64,000 nucleotides of DNA from Candidatus Thiosymbion ectosymbiont of Catanema sp. Cochon2018 (lineage in GTDB: Bacteria > Pseudomonadota > Gammaproteobacteria > Chromatiales > Chromatiaceae): assembly GCA_011392765.1 (NCBI GenBank), contig WYCW01000004.1:884205-948204 (forward strand). The letters are read 5' to 3'. Made by a program: the position numbers and the translations under genes. Under the pieces are notes generated by a model. It searched no databases and was not told where the DNA came from. It was given only the letters and a program-made list of their open reading frames with translations. Within the stretch, counting starts at the first letter, position 1. Each line of letters begins with the position of its first letter. Shown here one piece after another: positions 38,381 to 48,174 of the stretch.

Positions 38381-40906
38381 ATGTCACAGGTTGAGTATCC
38401 CTCAGAAGCATTGTATGAGGTTGGCCAGGAACTCGAAACGATTCCGGTTCGCATCAGCTACGAGATCATTCGGCTTTTTTCAGAGGGGCTCTATCAGAGC
38501 CCCCACAAAGCCATTGAGGAACTCGTAAGCAACGGATACGACGCCAAAGCACGTCGTGTTCATGTTTTGCTTCCGGAGACACCCGAGGAAGATAACGTTC
38601 CACTACCGTCATTGTGGGTCATCGACGATGGTCGTGGAATGGATGCAGAGGGATTTCGTCAACTCTGGCGCGTCGCGTATTCCGCTAAAGCAGATGTACC
38701 TCAGCAGGACGATGACCGGCTACCGATTGGCCAGTTCGGTATCGGAAAACTCGCGGCCTACGTCTTGGCATGGCGGCTTACTCACATCAGCTGCATCGAC
38801 GACAAGATCCTGTTGACCTCGATGAATTTCCGAGAGGTCTCCGGGAAGCATCAGTTCAACCCGATCGAGCCCCTCCAGCTCGTTTTGCGTGAGATCGACG
38901 AGCAATCGGCCAAGCACTACCTCGGGGATATCGAGCAACGAGACCCTAAAGCCTGGGAGTTCATGTTTGGTAAACACAGGGCAAAGACATGGACGGCGGC
39001 TGGACTGTCTGATTTCAAGGACCTTTACAACAAACTCTTGGTCGGTCGACTAAGATGGGTGCTGGGTACTGGCCTGCCCCTCCACTCGGACTTTCGGATC
39101 TGGCTCAATGGTGATCGATTGGCCTCCAGCAAGGAACGGCTCGAACCGATTCTCGAGGTAGATATTGGTGGAAACGAGGACACCGCGGCATCTCGTCTCG
39201 ATCTTGAGCGACACGAGGCCGGGGGCATTGTCATTCCGGGAATCGAGGGCCCGGTGCAGGGTACCGCGAGGATTGTCGAGAGGCCCTTGACAACGGGCAA
39301 GTCCGAGCAATATGGGCGCAGTCACGGCTTCTTCGTCCGCGTCCGTGGCCGGGTCATCAATCTCGAAGATGAATTGTTCGGGCTCGACGCCCAGAACCAC
39401 GCCGCCTGGTCCCGCTTTTCGATGGAGATCGAGGCCGATGGGTTGCGGGACCATCTCCTCTCGTCGAGAGAAGGGGTCAGGGAATCCGAACCCATTCGAC
39501 TATTCCGAAAGTATCTTCATCAAGTCTTCAATATCTGCCGCAATGCCTATAACGAATGGAATGAGCGTCAGCTTACCGGTCTGGACATCGAACAGCTTCT
39601 GTCGGATGCGCCGAGCATCTTTGTGACCGACCCCCTGTTGCAGGGCGTTCGGCATACGGTAGAGACCGGCTCGGAATCCTTTTATCTCTCTGTCCCACGA
39701 CTGCCTGCTGAAGCAGTGCCCACGGAATGGCTCGACAGCTACGAGCAAGAGATCGCCCACAGTCCAATCCAGCAAGTGCTCTTCGAGTCGACCGGTCGGT
39801 ACGACCGTGCGCTTCGCTATCTGCCGGAGACACGCACATTGATTGTGAACCAGGAGCATCCGTTCGTGGACAAGTTGCTCGCCGGTAGCCCAAATCGGAG
39901 GTCCGCAATGCTCTTCGGGTCTTCGGAAGTCCTCATGGATGGCCTTCTCCATAACCACGGCGTCTCCCGGTCGGTCATCATGGACTTCTTGGGTGATCGT
40001 GATCGCGTCCTGCGCCTACTCGCCGGCGATTATCCGTCGACAGCCGCGGAGGTCTTGCGCCTGCTCGAAGTGGCGAATCAGAGTGAAAGCGCGTTGGAGC
40101 GGGCGGTTGGAGAAACTTTCCGCGTCCTCGGGTTCGAGTACGAGCGAAGAGGAGGCAACGAACCTGGTCCAGACGGTATTCTCTATGCGCGCTTGGGCAG
40201 AGACAGCGATTCTCTGGCCGACTATAAGCTCGTTTACGATACCAAGCAGACAAACCGGCCGTCGGTTCCGGCGGACAAGATCAATCTACAAAGTCTGGAA
40301 GACTTCCGAAGCAAGGAAGGCGCCCATTTCGGTTTCTTCGTTGCCGATGCTTATATGGGGGAAAACGATCCGGATGGAAAGCTGAATCGCCTCGCCACCC
40401 AAGCCACGACCGATAGATATCCACCACAGCCTGTGACATTGCTCAAGCTAGAGCATCTGCGGCGGATCGTGGAGTTGCACTACCGGTATGGGGTCACCCT
40501 CACACGACTCCGGTCTCTGTTCACTGATGCCCATACCGTCACCGATGCCAAGGTATGGGTCGGCGACCTCGAAAGAGAGTTGTCCGAGCTGGAACCCATG
40601 GTCCCGCTGGGATTGTTACTCACCGGCATCGAGAAGTCGAAGACCGATGAGAAGGCGCGGCCGAACGTTTACAGTGTTCGAATGGTTGACGAGCGTCTGA
40701 GGGCGTTCACACCGGAGCGACTCATCGCTGCCCTGCAGGCGGTCGAGACGATTGTCGGTGAGAGGTGGTTGGAGGTGGAGAAGAGCGGCAACGTCCGACT
40801 ACACCACAGCACCGAGCAGGTCCTGGCCGAGGTCCAGCGTAATCTTCACGACCTCTTCGGGCCTGATACCGGCATTGATGCGCTCAATCATCCTATTGCA
40901 AGCTAA
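38381..40906 (+). CDS. GHKL-type ATPase fused to a PD-(D/E)XK nuclease-like domain
   Basis: N-box AIEELVSNGYDAKA, G1 WVIDDGRGMDAEGF, G2 IGQFGIGKLAAYVLA; C-terminal LGFEYERRGGNEPGPDGILYARL...LVYDTKQTNRPSVPADKINLQSLEDF. Confidence 0.82.
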   Translation: MSQVEYPSEALYEVGQELETIPVRISYEIIRLFSEGLYQSPHKAIEELVSNGYDAKARRVHVLLPETPEEDNVPLPSLWVIDDGRGMDAEGFRQLWRVAYSAKADVPQQDDDRLPIGQFGIGKLAAYVLAWRLTHISCIDDKILLTSMNFREVSGKHQFNPIEPLQLVLREIDEQSAKHYLGDIEQRDPKAWEFMFGKHRAKTWTAAGLSDFKDLYNKLLVGRLRWVLGTGLPLHSDFRIWLNGDRLASSKERLEPILEVDIGGNEDTAASRLDLERHEAGGIVIPGIEGPVQGTARIVERPLTTGKSEQYGRSHGFFVRVRGRVINLEDELFGLDAQNHAAWSRFSMEIEADGLRDHLLSSREGVRESEPIRLFRKYLHQVFNICRNAYNEWNERQLTGLDIEQLLSDAPSIFVTDPLLQGVRHTVETGSESFYLSVPRLPAEAVPTEWLDSYEQEIAHSPIQQVLFESTGRYDRALRYLPETRTLIVNQEHPFVDKLLAGSPNRRSAMLFGSSEVLMDGLLHNHGVSRSVIMDFLGDRDRVLRLLAGDYPSTAAEVLRLLEVANQSESALERAVGETFRVLGFEYERRGGNEPGPDGILYARLGRDSDSLADYKLVYDTKQTNRPSVPADKINLQSLEDFRSKEGAHFGFFVADAYMGENDPDGKLNRLATQATTDRYPPQPVTLLKLEHLRRIVELHYRYGVTLTRLRSLFTDAHTVTDAKVWVGDLERELSELEPMVPLGLLLTGIEKSKTDEKARPNVYSVRMVDERLRAFTPERLIAALQAVETIVGERWLEVEKSGNVRLHHSTEQVLAEVQRNLHDLFGPDTGIDALNHPIAS

Positions 40907-42072
40907 TGGCATCTACTCCGGTACATCCGTTCCCGGCCCGTATGGCTCCGGAGGTCGCTCGGCGATCTCTGGAACGCCTCCGTGGTCGGAAAAGGGTAAT
41001 CGATCCGATGTGTGGCTCAGGGACGGTCCTCAGGGCCGCAGTCGAACGAGGACTGAATTGCACAGGAATCGACATAGACCCATTGGCGGTCTTGATGTCT
41101 CGCGTGTGGACCACTGCGCTGCCATCGTTCCGCCTGCTCCATGATGCCCACAGGCTATTGCGCGAGGCGCAAGGGTTACCCGAACGCGATGTGGCGCGAG
41201 CGAACGACCTGGAGACGCGGGCCTTCATCGACTATTGGTTTGCCGAGCGCCAGGCGGAGCATTTGGCCCGGCTCGCGACAGTGCTGAAGAATATCGATTG
41301 GGACACCAGGGACGCCCTGGCAATCGCCTTCAGTCGGATCATTATCTCCAAGGAACGGATGGCCTCCCTCGCTCGCGATACCTCACACAGCCGACCTCAC
41401 AAGGTCGCCGACACAAATGACTTCGATGTCTACTCCGGCTTCCTCAACGCCGCACGTCTCGTAGCGAGACGGCTCGAACCACAGCGGATCCGGGGGAACG
41501 CTTCGGTTCGAGTCGGGGATGCGCGCATACTCGATGAGGTTCCGGATGAAAGCTTTGACTTCGCATTGACGTCACCTCCGTACCTGAACGCCATCGATTA
41601 TTTACGTGGTCACCGGATGACCCTCGTATGGCTGGGCTACGATATGGCGTCAATAAGGGAAATCCGAACAGCCAGCGTCGGATCGGAGAGGGTGCTCGGG
41701 GCGACGGGAATTACATTCAGCATCGATCCATACATCGTTGAGGCCAAGGGTTCCACGATCACTGATCGGCATCGCGGTTGGGTGCGCCGCTATGCAACCG
41801 ACATGCGCCGGGTGCTCGAGCAGCTTAGCCGCGTTGTCCGACCCGGGGGAAAGGTCGTGTTGGTGTTGGGCAACTCGTTCCTCCGTGGCGCGACCATTGA
41901 TAACGCTGGGATGACCAAAGCGTTGGCCGTAGAGGTAGGCCTCGAGCCCATTCGGCAAACGACTAGAGCCATCCCGGCTCGTCGACGTTACCTCCCGCCA
42001 CCGGGAGACAGCGGGAACACCCTGGATGCTCGTATGCGAACGGAGGTTGTTCTCTCGATGCGGGTAGCGTAG
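40906..42072 (+). CDS. DNA methyltransferase (motif I DPMCGSGT, motif IV TSPPYLNAIDYLRG)
   Basis: HPFPARMAPEVARRSLERLRGRKRVIDPMCGSGTVLRAAVERGLNCTGIDIDP...TSPPYLNAIDYLRGHRMTLVWLG; start overlaps the ATPase stop. Confidence 0.9.
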   Translation: MASTPVHPFPARMAPEVARRSLERLRGRKRVIDPMCGSGTVLRAAVERGLNCTGIDIDPLAVLMSRVWTTALPSFRLLHDAHRLLREAQGLPERDVARANDLETRAFIDYWFAERQAEHLARLATVLKNIDWDTRDALAIAFSRIIISKERMASLARDTSHSRPHKVADTNDFDVYSGFLNAARLVARRLEPQRIRGNASVRVGDARILDEVPDESFDFALTSPPYLNAIDYLRGHRMTLVWLGYDMASIREIRTASVGSERVLGATGITFSIDPYIVEAKGSTITDRHRGWVRRYATDMRRVLEQLSRVVRPGGKVVLVLGNSFLRGATIDNAGMTKALAVEVGLEPIRQTTRAIPARRRYLPPPGDSGNTLDARMRTEVVLSMRVA

Positions 42073-42103
42073 ATGGTAAACAGAGGGCAAGGAATCTAGG
42101 TAG

Positions 42104-42210
42104 TGTTGACATTTAGACCGAAAATGCTTCTGAAGCACCAAGTTAGCCTTTCCAGCCATGCCCCAAATCACTTGTAAAATCAATGCAGTAGCCGTAAATG
42201 TCAACAGGGC
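42104..42210. mobile_element. probable MITE
   Basis: tgttgacatttagaccgaaaatg...gccgtaaatgtcaaca; similar end at 31198-31215. Confidence 0.55.
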
Positions 42211-42438
42211 CTAACCTGCAAGATCGGCCGGGGCAGGCACGTATAGACCTTCCCGAAAATATGAGCTTGGCGAACCTGTTTGTTTGCCCGGCGGCGGACA
42301 GGGCAGAATCGGTAACTCGATAAAACTATTTTTAATCATAGTATTGTGTATATTTTCACAGGTGAAAAATGAAACAACTTGTGAGACTCTATAGTAATCT
42401 CAGAATACTTCAATATACCATCCAAGAGGTGATAGATC

Positions 42439-43773
42439 ATGAGGCTAACGGCGGCGTTCCATTGGATTCGGGTGGTCATCATCGGGGGGCTGGGTCTGCA
42501 ATTGGGATCGACCTTCGCGACGGCTGCGGGTTTTGCCGTCCCGGAGGTCTCCGCCCTGGGGACTGCCATGTCCAATGCGGTGGTCGCCAATCCCGAGGAG
42601 AAGGGGGCATTCGCCTACAACCCCGCCGCCATGGGGTTCCACGACCAATCGAGCGTCGCCCTCGGGGCCCTCTTCATCGGGCCGGACTTCGGCGTCGACA
42701 CGGCCACGGGAAGCCATGACAGCGGCGGGGCCGACTGGGTGACCGTCCCGATGTTCCAGGCCGCCTTCCGGGCCCACGACCAGTGGCGCGTCGGCCTCGG
42801 TATCAACGCCCCGCTCGGATTGGAGACACGCTGGAAAACCGGGACCTTTCCCAAGCTGAGCGGAGAGCAACCGGTTACGGTTGCGCCAGGTGTCACGCTG
42901 CCGATACCCTTCGGTGCTCACCCGACCAACAGCAAACTGGAAATCATCAGCCTGGTCCCGACCCTGGTCTACCAGGTAAACCCGGATCTCAGCATTGCAG
43001 CCGGTCTGGACTATTACAAAGCCGAGTCCGCGCGACTCGATTCCCAGCTGACCAGCGTGAAAGGGGACGGCGACGGTTGGGGCTGGAACGCAAGCGTCCT
43101 GTATCGCCATGGGCGCTTAAGTTTCGGTGCCGTCTATCATTCCACCGCTACCTCCGACCTGAAAGGCCGCTACAAGCCTCTGAATTCCGCGCTCGCCTCC
43201 CTGGGAACGCTGAACCCGGGTTCCGGTTTACCGCCGGCCCAAGCGGTGAAGCTGGACCTCGACCTGCCCTGGCGCCTGCAGCTCGGTGCCCGCTACGAGT
43301 TCACCCCGGACCTGGCGGTCGAGTTCGACTGGACACGCACCGGTTGGGGGGAATTCGACAAGCTCGAAATCAAGAGCAGAGCGACCGGGACGACCCTGTT
43401 CTCCGACGCCAACGAGTGGAAAGACACCGACGCCTATCGTTTGGGCCTGGCTTACGATGTCCTACCCCGCACCCAGCTGCGCTTCGGATATACCTTCGAT
43501 GAGACGGGGCAAGACAGAGACCACTTCAGCGCCCGCGTACCCGATAACGATCGTCATCTCTTCAGCCTCGGCCTGGGTCAGGACCTGGAGCAGGGTTGGG
43601 CGCTCGACTTCGGCTACATGTATGTGAAGTTCAAGAACCAAAACTACCGGGGCAGCAGCACCTATACCCCGGTGGCGGATCTCGGAAAGGACGTCAACGG
43701 CACCGATGCGATCGCCGGCAAATATAAGGCCAGCGCACACCTGTTTGTGTTCGAGGTAAGCAAGAGCTTCTGA
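42439..43773 (+). CDS. fadL: FadL-family outer membrane transporter
   Basis: AAGFAVPEVSALGTAMSNAVVANPEEKGAFAYNPAAMGF...C-terminal FEVSKSF; beta-barrel pattern. Confidence 0.9.
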   Translation: MRLTAAFHWIRVVIIGGLGLQLGSTFATAAGFAVPEVSALGTAMSNAVVANPEEKGAFAYNPAAMGFHDQSSVALGALFIGPDFGVDTATGSHDSGGADWVTVPMFQAAFRAHDQWRVGLGINAPLGLETRWKTGTFPKLSGEQPVTVAPGVTLPIPFGAHPTNSKLEIISLVPTLVYQVNPDLSIAAGLDYYKAESARLDSQLTSVKGDGDGWGWNASVLYRHGRLSFGAVYHSTATSDLKGRYKPLNSALASLGTLNPGSGLPPAQAVKLDLDLPWRLQLGARYEFTPDLAVEFDWTRTGWGEFDKLEIKSRATGTTLFSDANEWKDTDAYRLGLAYDVLPRTQLRFGYTFDETGQDRDHFSARVPDNDRHLFSLGLGQDLEQGWALDFGYMYVKFKNQNYRGSSTYTPVADLGKDVNGTDAIAGKYKASAHLFVFEVSKSF

Positions 43774-43813
43774 TGAATGATGAGTGATGAGTGGTGAGTG
43801 GTGAGTGACCATA

Positions 43814-43841
43814 CGGTTCATCCCCACAGGTGTGGGGAACA
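43814..43841. CRISPR. single orphan type I-E-like CRISPR repeat (no array)
   Basis: cggttcatccccacaggtgtggggaaca; no second repeat within 100 bp. Confidence 0.5.
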
Positions 43842-44214
43842 TACTGGCGCCTTGGGTTTAGCGGGATTAGGGGCTGTGACATTCATCCGAACGAAGGCGA
43901 TCGCGAGAAATTTTTCGTGTCGACCAGGCGCAGGGAGGAAAAATCGTAGGTGTTAGGATAGGCTGTACCCACCCGGCTAGGCGCGGTATTGGTGGACACA
44001 GCCCACCCTACGGCTGAAGACCGTCGTTCCGGCTGGGACGCCGGGACCCAGACGCCATGGATGGCAGGCCTGTTGGCGCTTTCAGGCTTGTCTGGCTTAT
44101 GCGTTCGTAACGTCAATAGCCCCAGTGCCAGTAAACTGGCATCTACTAACGCATGTTAGCTGTACTAGAGAATAAGCACCACAGGAAGAACGTTATTACG
44201 GTAATATTTAGTTT

Positions 44215-45144
44215 ATGAAGACATTTCACAACATTAATGTGCCGCATCCGTTCCCCTATCAAGGTAGTAAACGGAGCATTGCGAAGTATATTCTCCCCTA
44301 TTTCCCTTTTAATGTCCGATGCCTGATTGAGCCATTTTGTGGTGCTGGAGCAGTCTCTATTGCTGCTGCTGCCCATGGTCTTGCAAAGCGATTCGCACTG
44401 AATGATCTTAACAAACCTCTAATGGAGTTGTGGATAGAAATTCTAGAACGGCCAGAATTATTGTGTGACGAATATGAAAGGCAATGGCTGGAACAATACC
44501 CAGATAGAAAATCGTATTTTTTCAAGGTACGGGATGAGTTCAATACAACTCATAACCCACATCAGTTGCTTTACCTGCTTGCTCGAATTGTAAAGGGGTC
44601 TGTTAGGTATAGCTCCGATGGCCTATTCAACCAAAGTGCTGATAACCGTCGCTCAGGTATGCGGCCAAACACTATGAGGCAAAACATTTTTGGCGTATCC
44701 GCGCTGTTGGCCAGAAAAACGACTATTTCCGCAGTAGATTTTCGTAAAGCCGTAAAAAAAGCAGAAAATAATGATTTAGTTTATATGGATCCACCCTATC
44801 AAGGAACATCATTTACTAGAGATCATCGCTACTTCAATGGTCTGTCTTATGATGACTTCGTCGATGTCCTTGTGCTTTTGAATGAGAAAAACATCTCCTA
44901 CATAATCAGTTATGATGGTGTTACTGGTAATAAAAATCATGGCAAACTGCTTCCAAATAGTCTTTCCCTACGTCATCTACATATTCATGCCGGTAGGTCG
45001 AGCCAAGCCACGCTTCTTGGTAACAGCCACAAAACCATTGAATCGTTATATTTGTCTTCATCTTTAGTTCATCGTTTGGAAAGCGAGAAATCCGCTAGAA
45101 AGGGCTATGAAGAAAAAGTACAGCAAGAGCTTGTGCTTATATGA
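44215..45144 (+). CDS. D12-class (Dam-like) N6-adenine DNA methyltransferase
   Basis: HPFPYQGSKRSIAKYILPYFP...LIEPFCGAGAVSIAAAAHG...NDLVYMDPPYQGTSFTRDHRYF. Confidence 0.94.
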   Translation: MKTFHNINVPHPFPYQGSKRSIAKYILPYFPFNVRCLIEPFCGAGAVSIAAAAHGLAKRFALNDLNKPLMELWIEILERPELLCDEYERQWLEQYPDRKSYFFKVRDEFNTTHNPHQLLYLLARIVKGSVRYSSDGLFNQSADNRRSGMRPNTMRQNIFGVSALLARKTTISAVDFRKAVKKAENNDLVYMDPPYQGTSFTRDHRYFNGLSYDDFVDVLVLLNEKNISYIISYDGVTGNKNHGKLLPNSLSLRHLHIHAGRSSQATLLGNSHKTIESLYLSSSLVHRLESEKSARKGYEEKVQQELVLI

Positions 45145-45875
45145 CAAAGCAGAATTACCCCCCGGAGTTTCTGAAACTGCTCAAGAGCGTTGATGCTAAG
45201 CGCCCTAAAACGGTTATTGACCATATCCTGAAACATGGGCAAATAACAACAGAGGAACTGAAGGACACTTATGGGTATAACCATCCACCCCGCGCGATAA
45301 GGGATGTCCGTGAACAAGGCATTCCTATTAGAACCTTCCGTGTTACTGGGTCTGATGGCAGAAAAATAGCAGCCTATAGGTTCGGCGATCCTTCGGAAGT
45401 GCGTGCTACCCAACTATCTGGCCGCACAGCATTCTCATCAAATCTTAAGGATACTCTGATAGAGGAATACGGACCACGTTGCAATATTTATCTTGAGCCT
45501 TTCCCTGTTAGAGAGTTGCAGATTGATCACAGAGTCCCGTTCGAAATCATCGGGAACAATGGCAACCTTTCTGATGATGTTAGTGAATACATGCTGTTAT
45601 GTGCCTCTGCAAATAGAGCAAAATCATGGAGTTGCGAAAATTGCGCAAACTGGAAAGATAAGTATGTAAATATCTGTCGGTCGTGTTATTGGGCATATCC
45701 AGAATCGTACACGCATATTGCCATGCGAGATGTACGAAGGCTTGATCTCTTATGGTCGGGTGAAGAAGTGACCGAATATGACACGCTTATTGAAGAGGCG
45801 GCCAAGGTGCAGGAAGAAGCGCCAGAATACGTAAAAAATGTACTCCGTAACCATTTCAAACGAAAAAGCAGCTAA
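45141..45875 (+). CDS. HNH-type restriction endonuclease
   Basis: overlaps MTase by 4 bp; EEYGPRCNIYLEPFPVRELQIDHRVPFEIIGN...EYMLLCASANRAKSWSCENCANW. Confidence 0.85.
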   Translation: MTKQNYPPEFLKLLKSVDAKRPKTVIDHILKHGQITTEELKDTYGYNHPPRAIRDVREQGIPIRTFRVTGSDGRKIAAYRFGDPSEVRATQLSGRTAFSSNLKDTLIEEYGPRCNIYLEPFPVRELQIDHRVPFEIIGNNGNLSDDVSEYMLLCASANRAKSWSCENCANWKDKYVNICRSCYWAYPESYTHIAMRDVRRLDLLWSGEEVTEYDTLIEEAAKVQEEAPEYVKNVLRNHFKRKSS

Positions 45876-46034
45876 CAAATAAATGCAACGGGCTTAAGAA
45901 TCGCCGATGGTGGCGAACTGATTCGTGTCTATTCGTGTTCATTCGTGGTTCATACCATTCCGCCACGACTGGTAGCCGGTGACTGGTAGCCGGAAGCTGG
46001 AAACATCAATCAACCTTGAGACACCCGTAAAATC

Positions 46035-47420
46035 ATGCGTTACCTCAGTACCCGCGGTGGGGTCGAGCCGGTCGGTTTCGCCACGGCCGTGATGATGGGT
46101 CTCGGCACCGACGGCGGGTTGCTGCTGCCCGAGACGGTGCCGCGGGTCGGTCCCGACACGCTGCGCGACTGGTCCGGCATAAGCTTCCGGGACCTGGCCG
46201 TGGAGCTCATGACTCCCTTCGTTGCCGATGCCATCCCGCGCACCGATCTGGTCGAGCTGATCGGCCGCTCCTACGCGATCTTCTCCCACCAGGAAGTGAC
46301 GCCGCTGGTGCAAGTCGGAGAACAACGGGTCCTGGAGCTCTTTCATGGCCCTACAGCGGCCTTTAAGGACGTAGCCCTGCAATTCCTCGGAAATGTCTTC
46401 GAGTACCTGCTGGCGAGACATGGCGGCCGGCTGAACATCCTGGGGGCGACCTCCGGGGACACGGGCTCGGCGGCCATCGCCGGAGTGCGCGGCAAGGAGC
46501 GGATCCGGATCTTCATCCTGCACCCCGCGGGCCGGGTCTCGCCGGTCCAGGAGCGGCAGATGACCACGGTGCTGGATGCCAACGTCCACAACATCGCCAT
46601 CCGCGGCACCTTCGACGACGGCCAACGCATCGTCAAGGACCTGTTCAACGACCTGGACTTTAAGCAGCAATACCACCTGGGGGCGATCAACTCCATCAAC
46701 TGGGCCCGCATCCTGGCCCAGATCGTCTACTACTTCTACGCCTGGGGCAGAATGAGTCGGGGCGACCCCGGATTCCGGATCGACTTTGCGGTCCCCACCG
46801 GCAACTTCGGCGACATCTTCGCCGGCTATATGGCCAAGCGCATGGGGTTGCCGATCGACCGGCTCCTGATCGCCACCAACCGCAACGACATCCTGACCCG
46901 ATTCGTCGCCGGCGGTCCCTATGCGGCGGGTACGGTCCATCCGACCCTGAGTCCGGCCATGGACATCCAGATCGCCTCCAATTTCGAGCGCTACCTGTAT
47001 TTTCTGGTGGGTCAGGACCCGGAGACAGTACGCGCCCTGCTCTCGGACCTGGACCGTACCGGGCGTATGGAGGTGACGGCGGAGCAGCGGGCGGCTTTGG
47101 CCGAGGATTTCGATGCCGCGGCCGTGAGCGACGCCCAAACCCTGGACCAGATCCGAGAGACCTACCAGCGCCACGGCTATCTGCTGGATCCCCACACCGC
47201 CGTCGGCGTCCGCGCCGCCCGGCACCGCGCCGACATGGTCTGCCTGGCCACGGCGCACCCGGCCAAGTTCAACGATGCGGTGCACCGAGCCATCGGCATC
47301 CAGGCGCCCCTACCGACCTGCCTGCGCGGGCTGCTGGAAAAAGAGACCCGGTGCACTCTATTGGATGCCACCGAGGAAGCGGTGCGGGATCACATCCGCG
47401 CCACTCTGGCGGCGAGATAA
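46035..47420 (+). CDS. thrC: threonine synthase
   Basis: MRYLSTRGGVEPVGFATAVMMGLGTDGGLLLPETVP...LFHGPTAAFKDVALQFLGN...LGATSGDTGSAAI. Confidence 0.97.
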   Translation: MRYLSTRGGVEPVGFATAVMMGLGTDGGLLLPETVPRVGPDTLRDWSGISFRDLAVELMTPFVADAIPRTDLVELIGRSYAIFSHQEVTPLVQVGEQRVLELFHGPTAAFKDVALQFLGNVFEYLLARHGGRLNILGATSGDTGSAAIAGVRGKERIRIFILHPAGRVSPVQERQMTTVLDANVHNIAIRGTFDDGQRIVKDLFNDLDFKQQYHLGAINSINWARILAQIVYYFYAWGRMSRGDPGFRIDFAVPTGNFGDIFAGYMAKRMGLPIDRLLIATNRNDILTRFVAGGPYAAGTVHPTLSPAMDIQIASNFERYLYFLVGQDPETVRALLSDLDRTGRMEVTAEQRAALAEDFDAAAVSDAQTLDQIRETYQRHGYLLDPHTAVGVRAARHRADMVCLATAHPAKFNDAVHRAIGIQAPLPTCLRGLLEKETRCTLLDATEEAVRDHIRATLAAR

Positions 47421-47479
47421 ATCGACGCTTTGTGGGCCAAATATCGACACACCCTGGAAGTAATAAGGCGAGAGACTTC

Positions 47480-48052
47480 AGGATAGAAACGAAGCAATTC
47501 GCTGAGCAAGGCAACCTGCCGCAGCGCAATCTGAGCGCCGCGCTCTTCCGGCTCGAAGCCAGCCGCACGCCGGCAGAGGTACTGACCATCCTCCATGCCT
47601 TGGTCGAGTGGCTCGTGGCACCGGAGCAAACCGGCCTGCGGCGGGCCTTTACTGTCTGGCTCAACCGGGTTTTTCTCCCCAAGCGACTTCCGGGCGTAGA
47701 ATTCGAGTCACTGACCGATTTGCACGAGGTACATGACATGTTGAGCAATCGCGTAGAAAGCTGGACGGACCAGTGGAAACGCCAGGGACTGGAGCAGGGC
47801 CTGGAACGGGGCCTGGAGCAGGGCTTGGAACAAGGCCGCCAGGAAACACGCCACCTGCTTACCCGCCAAACCCGTCGCCGCTTCGGTCCGACGGTCGCCA
47901 CCCAGGCCGAACCGCTCTTGACGGCAATTTCCGACCCCCTGCGGCTGGAGGATCTCGGTGATGCACTTCTCTCCTGCCCTGATGGAACCGCTTGGCTGCG
48001 TGTCCTGCGTCAAGCACAGTCCCTACCCACCGCCCGCGACGAGCGCCCATAA
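47480..48052 (+). pseudogene. truncated Rpn-family recombination-promoting nuclease (C-terminal part)
   Basis: FRIETKQFAEQGNLPQRNLSAALFRLEASRTPAEVLTILHALVEWL...WTDQWKRQGLEQGLERGLEQGLEQGRQETRHLLTRQTRRRFG. Confidence 0.65.
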
Positions 48053-48174
48053 CCGACATCCGTTTGTTCCCACGCCCCGAAGACTGTGAAACTACCACTG
48101 GATTTTCAGAGCGCCAGGGACAGGGAAACATGATTTCCCCGATCCGGACCATAAATCTTTCTCTTTCAGTCCCT

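Noticed and set aside
45939-47285. 448-aa minus-strand ORF opposite thrC
   Set aside because: Antisense shadow ORF.
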